NCBI GenBank assembly: GCA_039190005.1
Contig: JBCCYM010000071.1
Coordinates: 1 to 8,474 of the forward strand
Reading direction: 5' to 3'
DNA length: 8,474 nt
From: JBCCYM01 sp039190005
GTDB lineage: Bacteria; Pseudomonadota; Gammaproteobacteria; UBA12402
In this document: in pieces, positions 1-5,716 of the stretch
Layout: each line of letters starts with the position of its first letter
Position numbering within the stretch: the first letter of the stretch is position 1
Position numbers and translations under genes: made by a program
The notes under the pieces: generated by a model
Told to the model about the DNA's origin: nothing
What the model saw: only the letters and a program-made list of their open reading frames with translations
The model's database searches: none

Positions 1-78
1 CAAACTTTATAAATACCATTATCAATAATATTGTCATAGGCGTAACAACACTATAATTTAACCTTAAAACCACAGCGG

Positions 79-106
79 TCCCTGAGCCTGTCGAAGGGTC
101 GAAGGG
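79..106. repeat. Widespread CCTGAGCCTGTCGAAGG-type short repeat with a tandem TCGAAGGG
   Basis: The core at 79-98 is the short imperfect palindrome that on the other strand reads CCTTCGACAGGCTCAGG. Its CCCT and AGGG ends pair, but several inner positions mismatch. From memory, this element is found between genes in many unrelated bacteria. The last eight bases (TCGAAGGG, 91-98) are repeated directly at 99-106, as if the element were partly duplicated. It lies just downstream of the rpoH stop codon, where it could act as a transcript-end structure, but no U-tract follows on either strand. The rest of 1-156 shows no gene. Confidence 0.5.
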
Positions 107-156
107 TTAAAAGGGAGATGAAAGAATCGAAGGAAAGAGCGCGGAAATGACGGGAG

Positions 157-1023
157 TCAATTAATTAAAGCGGTTTTAAGCTTAGTCATGGCTTGTTGTT
201 CAAGCTGGCGTACCCGTTCCGCTGAGATGTTATATTTCGCCGCCAAATCATGTAGCGTCGCTTTTTTCTCAACTAACCAGCGTTGACGGATAATATCCTG
301 GCCACGTGCGTCAATATTTTTTAACGCTTCATGCAATCGAGTTTTACTTTGACTGCCGGTATCATCCATTTCTAGCAATGATGCCGGATCACTTTTTTCA
401 TCATGCAAATATAAGGCGGGTGAAAACGATGTTGTCTGTTCTTGTTGACTGTCATCGGTTTCCATATCAAAGGCCATATCATTGGCGTTGAGACGCTGTT
501 CCATGGTGTAAATATCTTTCGGCTTCACATTAAGTGTCTCAGCAATATCATTGACTTCTTGCTCATTCAACCAACCCAGACGTTTCTTCATGCTGCGCAG
601 ATTAAAAAACAGTTTACGTTGCGCTTTGGTTGTGGCCACCTTAACAATGCGCCAATTTTTAAGAATGTATTCGTGTATTTCAGCTTTTATCCAATGTACC
701 GCGAAAGACACCAGACGCACGCCAACATTTGGGTTAAAGCGTCTTACCGCTTTCATCAGGCCGATATTACCTTCTTGAATTAAATCAGCCTGCGCCAAAC
801 CATAACCGGCATAGCCTTTGGCAATTTTTGCCACAAAACGCAAATGCGCCATGACTAACTGCCTCGCGGCTTGAAGATCACCATGATTGCGTAAACGAAG
901 CGCCAGATCATGCTCTTCTTCAGCGGAAAGCACAGGTACTTGGTTAATCCAATGGGTATAAGCACCGAGGCTGCCTACAGTCGGTGAAAAATCAACTAAT
1001 TGTAATGATTTGCTCATTGTCAT
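157..1023 (-). CDS. rpoH: RNA polymerase sigma-32 factor RpoH (heat shock)
   Basis: This is the sigma factor that directs RNA polymerase to heat-shock promoters (chaperones, proteases). The 288 residues match the usual RpoH length (284 in E. coli) and align along their whole length. Region 1.2/2 contains HLRFVAKIAKGYAGYG (60-75), QADLIQEGNIGLMKAVRRFNP (78-98) and the very conserved VRLVSFAVHWIKAEIHEY (102-119). The RpoH box, QRKLFFNLR, sits at 135-143; it is the signature that separates sigma-32 from other sigma-70 proteins. The region 4.2 helix-turn-helix for the -35 element is at about 256-283 (TLHDLAAKYNISAERVRQLE). The region after 183 is acidic and variable, as in the family. The start ATG at 1023 is followed by a second ATG two codons later (1017), and neither has a convincing Shine-Dalgarno. 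In many gammaproteobacteria rpoH follows ftsE-ftsX; here 600 bases of non-coding DNA and a divergent transporter lie upstream. Identification is secure. Confidence 0.97.
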   Translation of the reverse strand: MTMSKSLQLVDFSPTVGSLGAYTHWINQVPVLSAEEEHDLALRLRNHGDLQAARQLVMAHLRFVAKIAKGYAGYGLAQADLIQEGNIGLMKAVRRFNPNVGVRLVSFAVHWIKAEIHEYILKNWRIVKVATTKAQRKLFFNLRSMKKRLGWLNEQEVNDIAETLNVKPKDIYTMEQRLNANDMAFDMETDDSQQEQTTSFSPALYLHDEKSDPASLLEMDDTGSQSKTRLHEALKNIDARGQDIIRQRWLVEKKATLHDLAAKYNISAERVRQLEQQAMTKLKTALIN

Positions 1024-1032
1024 AGTGGCATT

Positions 1033-1038
1033 ATTATA
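1033..1038 (-). promoter_or_regulatory. Possible rpoH -10 box (TATAAT) giving a near-leaderless transcript
   Basis: On the minus strand a perfect TATAAT lies at 1038-1033, only nine bases before the rpoH ATG. Transcription starting about seven bases downstream would leave a leader of only a few bases. No good -35 is seen at 16-18 bases, so this may be chance in A+T-rich DNA, or the real promoter may lie further upstream. Confidence 0.3.
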
Positions 1039-1098
1039 ACATTTTTGTTAAGGAAAAGCGAGGGGAAATAGTGGCGGTATTGTAAATTTTAATAACAG

Positions 1099-1246
1099 GG
1101 CAGCCAGACTGCCGCGTGGATGTGGTGACGGTTTCCTCCCTCCGAGTTGCCCCTACCGCGCTCACTAATGGTTCGCCCCCTTATCCACCGCAATCCTGGA
1201 GTGTTTATGCGGGGAATTTCGCAACCACGCGGTTCTTACAAACCGC
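1099..1246. other. GC-rich foldable intergenic block, possible structured RNA, unidentified
   Basis: Within the roughly 620-base gap between rpoH and the transporter, this block is clearly richer in G and C than its flanks and carries several stems. GGCAG/CTGCC forms a tight hairpin at 1099-1113. CCGCGTGG (1112-1119) pairs perfectly with CCACGCGG (1225-1232), closing a domain of about 120 bases. GCGGTT/AACCGC forms a hairpin at 1229-1246 that shares bases with the long stem, so the two cannot form together. No open frame of useful length fits. Read on the minus strand, the 1099-1113 hairpin is followed by a T-rich stretch, which would suit the 3' end of a minus-strand RNA. I compared it from memory with 6S, tmRNA, RNase P and 4.5S RNA and found no clear match. 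It could equally be a remnant of a mobile element. Confidence 0.3.
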
Positions 1247-1265
1247 AATTAGTAAGCAATAGAAA

Positions 1266-1294
1266 TTGACTCTATTACTATTGTCATTTATTCT
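1266..1294 (+). promoter_or_regulatory. Possible sigma-70 promoter upstream of the transposase remnant and transporter
   Basis: TTGACT (1266-1271) and TATTCT (1289-1294) are separated by 17 bases. The -35 matches consensus at five of six positions and the -10 at four of six. It could drive transcription through the small remnant ORF into the MFS transporter, but at 350 bases from that gene the link is weak. Confidence 0.25.
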
Positions 1295-1348
1295 ATTATT
1301 AGCCATGATTAGTAGTGCTTATACTTAATTATGGTTAGCGGCGTGGGC

Positions 1349-1384
1349 GTGTGTCATCACGTCCATGCTGCGACTGGTGTGTCA
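1349..1384 (+). repeat. Direct repeat GTGTGTCA, possible end region of a decayed IS
   Basis: GTGTGTCA occurs at 1349-1356 and again at 1377-1384. Both copies are followed by similar text ending in GACTG. Repeated short TGTCA-type motifs ahead of a transposase start codon are typical of some insertion sequence ends, and here they stand 150-180 bases before the transposase-like remnant at 1532. No matching right end was found. Confidence 0.25.
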
Positions 1385-1531
1385 AATCAATCTGACTGCA
1401 CCTGCAAAACTCAATGTATCAAACGAAAATCATTTGTCAAGCACTTAAAGCAGAAATGTAGCGGCAAAGTAGAGATTTTCGCTTTTTGTCATGACTTGAG
1501 AGAAAGCATACTAAATTAAAGAGGGAGAGAT

Positions 1532-1633
1532 ATGTCACGAGAATTATTAACGATAAGTCCACCAGAATTAGAACGTCTCCTCGTCATCATTGAGAAAATC
1601 GAATCAAAAGCGACTATACCCAATGTCCGCTAA
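1532..1633 (+). pseudogene. Short ORF resembling the truncated N-terminus of an IS transposase (ISNCY-like)
   Basis: A 33-codon frame starts at an ATG with a strong Shine-Dalgarno (GAGGGAGAG, 1521-1529) and stops at TAA 1631-1633. The peptide begins MSRELLTISPPELERLLVI and continues with EKIESK. From memory this resembles the first residues of ISNCY-type transposases, which open with a (L)xxMSxxELxRLxVIxxV-like helix before a helix-turn-helix. Here the similarity stops after about 27 residues, so nothing catalytic remains. The good ribosome binding site shows that the start region is intact, while the body has been lost. The MFS transporter begins 12 bases after the stop, so the remnant may now serve as its leader. 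It could also be a genuine small peptide gene; the family link rests on few residues. Confidence 0.4.
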
Positions 1634-1644
1634 CTCGAGAGAAG

Positions 1645-2937
1645 ATGATACAGTGTAACTGGTGTAAATTTATGAAATCGGCAAAAATTTTATATCCATG
1701 GTTTGTTTGGGGCTTAGGCGCATTATTTTACGCGCTAGAATATGTTGCTCGTGTTTTTCCGAGCATCGTTAAAACACAGCTAATGTCTAACTTCAGAATT
1801 GACGCCACATTATTTGGAATATTGTCTATATCATTCTCTATTCCGTATATTATTTTACAAATCCCGGCAGGCACTTTCACTGACGTATTTAGCATAAAGA
1901 AAGTATTGACATTCATGGCAGCGTTATGCGGTATTGGATGTTTTGTATTTGCTCATGCCAAGCTTTTCAGTGTCGCTTGCGTTGGCCGTTTTATGATGGG
2001 ATTTGGAGGCGCTTTTGCCTTTGTTGGCACATTGAAACTCGCAACCATATGGTTTTCACCCAAAAGATTAGGTTTATTGGCTGGCTTAACACAAAGCATA
2101 GGTATGCTGGGAGCCGCGATGGGTGAAATTGTCATGTCAATACTTGTTGGCCATATAGGGTGGCAAGCTTCCATAAGAAGCATTGGTTATGGTTTATTAG
2201 TTTTAGCCATTTTAATTTTTTTTATAGTGACTAAAAATAAATCGACAAACCAGTATACGCGTAGAGATTATAATCAAATGCATACAAGCTTGCTTACATT
2301 AAAGCGGGTGTTGAAATCTCGCCAAGCATGGATAAACGCGCTTTACGTTGGGTTATTATTTGTACCAATAGGCACAGTTGGTGAATTGTGGGGCGTATCA
2401 TATATGAATAGAGTTCACCATCTTAGCATTGAAGAAGCAGCTTCTGTTTCAAGCATGATTTTTTTTGGCTGGATATTTGGTGGCCCAATTTGGGGATGGG
2501 TTTCTGATAGGTTTAATCGACGCAAACCTATTATGATTGGTTCGGCATTTTTTAGCTTATCTTGGATATCGTTAGCGCTTTATTTACCGAATACCAATGA
2601 ATTTACATTATCTCTCTTACTTTTTATGTATGGATTTACTAATACAGGCGTTTCTGTCGGATACGCTGTTGCTGGTGAAATGTTTTCTAAAGCTGTTTCT
2701 GGAACATCTATGGCTTTTGCTAATATGGCAACGGTTATTTTAGCATGGTCATTACAGCCAGTAATTGGTTATATTCTTGACTTGCAGTGGCAAGGAAAAT
2801 TTTATCATGGGGCCCGTATTTATAGCCCACATAATTACAAATTAGCGATGTTAGTGGTGCCAGTTTCTTTACTACTATCTTTAATTGTCAGTTTCTTTAT
2901 AAAAGAGACGCTTACCGACAAAATATCTGAATCGTAA
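1645..2937 (+). CDS. MFS transporter, Pht-like (Legionella/Coxiella phagosomal nutrient transporter type)
   Basis: This is a twelve-helix major facilitator, predicted to sit in the inner membrane and exchange a small nutrient. The opening YPWFVWGLGALFYALEYVARV (17-37), QIPAGTFTD (72-80) and GRFMMGFGGAFAFVGTLKLAT (114-134) closely recall the Pht family, whose studied members in Legionella import amino acids or nucleosides needed to grow in the vacuole. The loop between helices 2 and 3 has a degenerate motif A (GTFTDVFSIKK, 76-86). The matching loop in the second half is better kept (GWVSDRFNRRK, 284-294). The substrate cannot be deduced. Two starts are possible: ATG 1645, directly after GAGAGAAG, which is very close for a Shine-Dalgarno; and ATG 1672 (Met10, MKSAKILYPW), which fits the family's N-terminus better but has only GGTG ahead of it. 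The gene follows an IS-like remnant and converges on the acetyltransferase with 10 bases between stops. No terminator is evident there. MFS membership is certain; the Pht subgroup is likely. Confidence 0.85.
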   Translation: MIQCNWCKFMKSAKILYPWFVWGLGALFYALEYVARVFPSIVKTQLMSNFRIDATLFGILSISFSIPYIILQIPAGTFTDVFSIKKVLTFMAALCGIGCFVFAHAKLFSVACVGRFMMGFGGAFAFVGTLKLATIWFSPKRLGLLAGLTQSIGMLGAAMGEIVMSILVGHIGWQASIRSIGYGLLVLAILIFFIVTKNKSTNQYTRRDYNQMHTSLLTLKRVLKSRQAWINALYVGLLFVPIGTVGELWGVSYMNRVHHLSIEEAASVSSMIFFGWIFGGPIWGWVSDRFNRRKPIMIGSAFFSLSWISLALYLPNTNEFTLSLLLFMYGFTNTGVSVGYAVAGEMFSKAVSGTSMAFANMATVILAWSLQPVIGYILDLQWQGKFYHGARIYSPHNYKLAMLVVPVSLLLSLIVSFFIKETLTDKISES

Positions 2938-2947
2938 CCATGGATTT

Positions 2948-3436
2948 TTAAATATCACTTTTAGGGGTATATCGGATATAATAATGTGTAGAGTCTGTGT
3001 GATATATCTTAGCGCCTATCCTTAAAAATTTTTGCATCGCAGGTAAATTTTCCTTTAATACTATCGCCTCAGTTGGATAGTTTATACGACTAGATTCTTT
3101 GAAGATTTGTTTGATGATTCTAGACCCGATACCTCTTTTTTCTTCTTGCAAATGAAATTCAGCGAAATAAATTCTTTTGTTCTCATTCTCTAAACGAATA
3201 GTAACAGCACCAATTTTCTTATTTTCATGTCTGTCTATGATGATGTAGGTATCCTTTTCACAGAACGCGTTTATTTGATAGTAACGCTCTTGTAATTTCT
3301 TATCAGCCCATGTTTTTTCAACAAAAGGCCGCATTAATGTATGCCTTAGATTGTTGACAAATTTTTCATCAGCACTGATCGCGGGACGAATCAAAATATC
3401 TGTAAATGTTCCTTGTAAAATTTTTGAAAAATTCAA
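2948..3436 (-). CDS. GNAT-family N-acetyltransferase
   Basis: This is a small acetyl-CoA-dependent acetyltransferase of unknown substrate. Residues are numbered from the upstream TTG at 3493. The domain begins at about 33 with ILIRPAISADEKFVNNL, the usual first strand and helix. Strands 4 and 5 with motif A follow: IGAVTIRLENE (94-104), then FAEFHLQEEKRGIGSRIIKQ (110-129), where RGIG (120-123) is the pyrophosphate-binding turn. Motif B lies at about 143-162 (AIVLKENLPAMQKFLRIGAKI). I chose the TTG at 3436 (MNFSKILQGTF) because GGGAG stands eight bases ahead of it and the domain starts soon after. The longer frame to TTG 3493 adds 19 residues and has no ribosome binding site. No in-frame ATG exists before the domain. 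The gene stands alone, converging on the MFS carrier. A+T-rich codons resemble those of the carrier. Confidence 0.8.
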   Translation of the reverse strand: MNFSKILQGTFTDILIRPAISADEKFVNNLRHTLMRPFVEKTWADKKLQERYYQINAFCEKDTYIIIDRHENKKIGAVTIRLENENKRIYFAEFHLQEEKRGIGSRIIKQIFKESSRINYPTEAIVLKENLPAMQKFLRIGAKIYHTDSTHYYIRYTPKSDI

Positions 3437-3610
3437 CGCCACCACTCCCAATTTAAAAACGCTTTTAGGCAGAGATCTAATGCTGAAACGCAACTCATAT
3501 TAGTTTATCCAATTTGATTAGAGCGATCAACCTCAGTTTAGGCAATACTGTAGATTGTCCAACAAATTGCAGTATCCGCGCAGCACAGAAATGTAGTAAA
3601 TCGCAAAATA

Positions 3611-5371
3611 TCAATGATGATAATTAGCCACAACAGCGTTACGCCATAAAGGTTGCCACCACTGCTGCTCAAGTAAATTGGTGGCTTGTTGATCATCAAT
3701 AATCACGCCAAACTGTTGTAATGACGAAGGATAAATGTTGTGACTGCCGACATAAAACAAATGATCATCGACAATCCACATCTTATTGTGACTCGATGTT
3801 TTACTTGCATCACGATCATTTGCCGCGTAAGCGACTGTTTTGATGTGTAAATATTGTCTTAACGCCGCTTTAGCCATCGATTCTTTAAGACCAAACTGAG
3901 CGGTGAGCAAATGCAGTAAATAATCATAAATGGCTTGCGCGCCAACTTCACTGCTATAGCCTTTCTGATTGGGTGATAGGTTGCTGGTCACAATATCGAC
4001 AGTCACGCCTGTTTTGACAGCATGAGCCAATGCTTGCATGACCGTACCATTTACCGCGTATAAGGGGTAGAGCTGTCGCCGGTCAAATTTTTGAATAAGC
4101 GCCTGTTGACTGATTTTAATACTCTGCTTGGCATGGCCAAACGCGTAAACACGCGCGAACTCAGATTGATCGGCATCCTTATCCAACACACCATTATTCA
4201 ATTTTGCCACATACATGGCTTTCACCGGCAATCCGGACGCGCTTGCGGTTTGTGCATTACTCGTCGGAAAAATATCTGGACATTTTTTACTAATACGACC
4301 AGTTTGATAATCATAGGTGTGACAAATATTACTGCGTAATTTATTTTGATGAATATAAACAAATTGCCACAAATGATTGACATAATCCACTGCCCCTGCC
4401 GCGACCGGACCAGTGATTTCAATATTCATATCATTGACTGGATTTTTACCTAAATAATCATTACCCCAAAGATTCTCACCACCGACAATTAAACTTTTAC
4501 CATCGACATCAATAATCTTGCCATGATTCCAGGCTGCAGAGAAATAAAGGCTATGCTGCTTATTGATATTGCCACAATTGCCAGGACGCATGAAAGCGCA
4601 GGAGCGTTGGGAAGCGATACTGATGACCAGCTTATTATTCTGAGGCAACGCTTTGACAATATTGACAAGATAGGCGTGTTGATTTTGCACCAGTATTTTT
4701 AACGCTCTCGCTCTATCCTTGTCTTTATCACGCGCTGGTGTAAAACTGCCCTGCAATAAGCGCACGTAGATTGGATGCGTGCTAGTTTGTGATTTATACG
4801 CTAAGGCGACAATCGCGTTTTTCAGCGTGGTGGTAAACGCGTCAGTTGTCATGGTAAATTGACGCTTATCTGTGGGCTGCAAGGTGGTAATATCAACAAA
4901 TGACTTGGCATTGGCAATCAAATTGTACATACGCTGTTGAAAATTATTGGCCGGCCCTAAACACAGGGATGTTTGCGCGAAATTAGCGCGTGTGCATTTT
5001 CTACCGGCATGGCAATCCGCGTCACTGTTACAGCTTGGCGCTTGGTAGTCGCGATTAAACTGTTGTCCTGATGCCGGTTTTAAGCCGTCATTGTAGTCAC
5101 TGATTGTTTCACCCCAAGCGTCCGGGGTTTGTATAATCCAATTGCTTGGCAGATAATTGATTCGCGGTGTTGAATAGGTGACGTTGCGGTATTGAGGGAA
5201 ATTTTGATTCAACGCGGTGTACAAACCTTCAATAGTTGCCGGCGTCTGATCGGCAAACATATCTGGACGATAAGGTGGCGTGTAAACCCGTGTGGCACAG
5301 CCGGTAAGTATCACGCTTAAAATGAGTGTAAGCGTTGTTATTAAGCGAGAATAGTGTATTAAGCGCATCAT
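3611..5371 (-). CDS. Phospholipase D-family lipoprotein with two HKD motifs
   Basis: This is a predicted phosphodiesterase acting on phospholipids, or possibly nucleic acid, anchored outside the inner membrane. The N-terminus is a lipoprotein signal: basic start, hydrophobic core (TTLTLILSVIL) and lipobox LTGC with Cys25. The following Ala26 is no inner-membrane retention signal, so an outer-membrane location is expected. Both catalytic HxKxxxxD motifs are complete: H283-K285-D290, followed by GGENLWGNDYL (297-307), and H528-K530-D535, followed by VGSHNIYPSSLQQFG (541-555). This pattern, with the GPVAAGAVDYVNHLW stretch (321-335), recalls secreted Streptomyces-type PLD and the Yersinia murine toxin group rather than cardiolipin synthases. 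A cysteine-rich insert at 114-137 (CNSDADCHAGRKC, then C137) precedes the first half, and further cysteines (258, 266, 350, 364) suggest disulfides. Start: two adjacent ATGs (5371, 5368); AAGGT lies four bases before the first and seven before the second, so the second may be used. It is transcribed divergently from lysP. PLD superfamily is sure; substrate and host role are inference. Confidence 0.9.
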   Translation of the reverse strand: MMRLIHYSRLITTLTLILSVILTGCATRVYTPPYRPDMFADQTPATIEGLYTALNQNFPQYRNVTYSTPRINYLPSNWIIQTPDAWGETISDYNDGLKPASGQQFNRDYQAPSCNSDADCHAGRKCTRANFAQTSLCLGPANNFQQRMYNLIANAKSFVDITTLQPTDKRQFTMTTDAFTTTLKNAIVALAYKSQTSTHPIYVRLLQGSFTPARDKDKDRARALKILVQNQHAYLVNIVKALPQNNKLVISIASQRSCAFMRPGNCGNINKQHSLYFSAAWNHGKIIDVDGKSLIVGGENLWGNDYLGKNPVNDMNIEITGPVAAGAVDYVNHLWQFVYIHQNKLRSNICHTYDYQTGRISKKCPDIFPTSNAQTASASGLPVKAMYVAKLNNGVLDKDADQSEFARVYAFGHAKQSIKISQQALIQKFDRRQLYPLYAVNGTVMQALAHAVKTGVTVDIVTSNLSPNQKGYSSEVGAQAIYDYLLHLLTAQFGLKESMAKAALRQYLHIKTVAYAANDRDASKTSSHNKMWIVDDHLFYVGSHNIYPSSLQQFGVIIDDQQATNLLEQQWWQPLWRNAVVANYHH

Positions 5372-5400
5372 TTTTACCTTTTCAATCTAAAACGAGATTC

Positions 5401-5430
5401 ATTTTAAGCACAATAAGCAATTGATTTCAA
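5401..5430 (-). promoter_or_regulatory. Probable promoter of the phospholipase D gene
   Basis: On the minus strand TTGAAA (5430-5425) and TAAAAT (5406-5401) are 18 bases apart, and transcription would start near 5394, about 23 bases before the ATG. The -35 lies 15 bases from the -35 of the divergent lysP promoter, so a regulator binding between them could affect both. Confidence 0.5.
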
Positions 5431-5445
5431 CATGAAAATTTGTAT

Positions 5446-5474
5446 TTGACAAATCTAATTTTTTCCTTTATGAT
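5446..5474 (+). promoter_or_regulatory. Near-consensus sigma-70 promoter of the lysP riboswitch transcript
   Basis: TTGACA (5446-5451) is a perfect -35 and TATGAT (5469-5474) a five-of-six -10, with the ideal 17-base spacer. The predicted start near 5480 falls at the first bases of the riboswitch P1 stem, which strongly supports the assignment. Initiation is expected to be strong, leaving control to the leader RNA. Confidence 0.8.
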
Positions 5475-5477
5475 TGG

Positions 5478-5657
5478 AAAACTCAGAAGAGGCGCACTGC
5501 CTAGTAAACTTATCTGAAGCATCCAAATGCTGATGAGGATAAGAAGAGGAGTCAGTGCCGAAGTCATCCGCGTTTTGGAACGCCGATTGCTGGGGTTAAT
5601 GTTGGAAAGCATTAACACTGTCATGTGTGCAAACAATGAAGCGCTTCTGGTAGTTTT
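5478..5657 (+). promoter_or_regulatory. Lysine riboswitch (L-box aptamer) in the lysP leader
   Basis: This leader RNA is expected to bind free lysine and turn lysP down. The conserved core can be read directly: AGAGGCGC (5488-5495), GCCGAAG (5557-5563) and CTGTCA (5618-5623), in the order found in E. coli and Bacillus lysC leaders. P1 is formed by CAGAAG (5484-5489) with CTTCTG (5644-5649), and continues as ACT (5481-5483) with AGT (5652-5654) and an A/T extension, with two bases bulged. P2 pairs the GGC..CACTG and CAGTGCC segments near 5491-5499 and 5553-5559. A perfect seven-base stem GTTAATG/CATTAAC (5595-5601, 5610-5616) makes P4. A five-way junction fits the family. GGTAG (5649-5653), on the P1 3' side, can alternatively pair with CTACC (5672-5676) just before a T6 run, a plausible lysine-dependent switch. 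Placement directly before a lysine permease confirms the ligand. Confidence 0.92.
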
Positions 5658-5686
5658 AGGCCATCTTATTCCTACCTTTTTTAGCG

Positions 5687-5712
5687 TTTCTCCAAAAAAA
5701 CAAGAGGAGAAA
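5687..5712 (+). promoter_or_regulatory. Ribosome-binding-site sequestering hairpin of lysP
   Basis: TTTCTCC (5687-5693) is perfectly complementary to GGAGAAA (5706-5712), which is the lysP Shine-Dalgarno. A G-U pair (5686-5713) can extend the stem, and the loop is 12 A-rich bases. This points to control of translation as the output of the lysine riboswitch upstream. How P1 formation is passed on to this hairpin is not clear from the sequence alone. Confidence 0.6.
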
Positions 5713-5716
5713 TACA

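Noticed and set aside
31..57. TTGTCA and TATAAT as a plus-strand promoter
   Set aside because: The spacer is only 15 bases and nothing on the plus strand follows; rpoH is read in the other direction.
1099..1246. 6S RNA, tmRNA, RNase P RNA or 4.5S RNA in the rpoH upstream gap
   Set aside because: Some short similarities (for example GGGGGCGA on the minus strand) exist, but the order of conserved motifs and the overall folding do not fit any of them.
1331..1519. 62-codon plus-strand frame rich in cysteine
   Set aside because: It has no Shine-Dalgarno, overlaps the GTGTGTCA repeats of the suspected IS end, and shows no domain; the cysteines look accidental.
3545..3575. Hairpin ATACTG/CAGTAT with an inner TTGT/ACAA between the phospholipase D and acetyltransferase genes
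   Set aside because: The stem is short and imperfect, with no T-tract on either strand, so it is not supported as a terminator.
4091..4422. Short frames on both strands inside the phospholipase D gene
   Set aside because: They lie wholly within a gene with intact catalytic motifs and have no features of their own.
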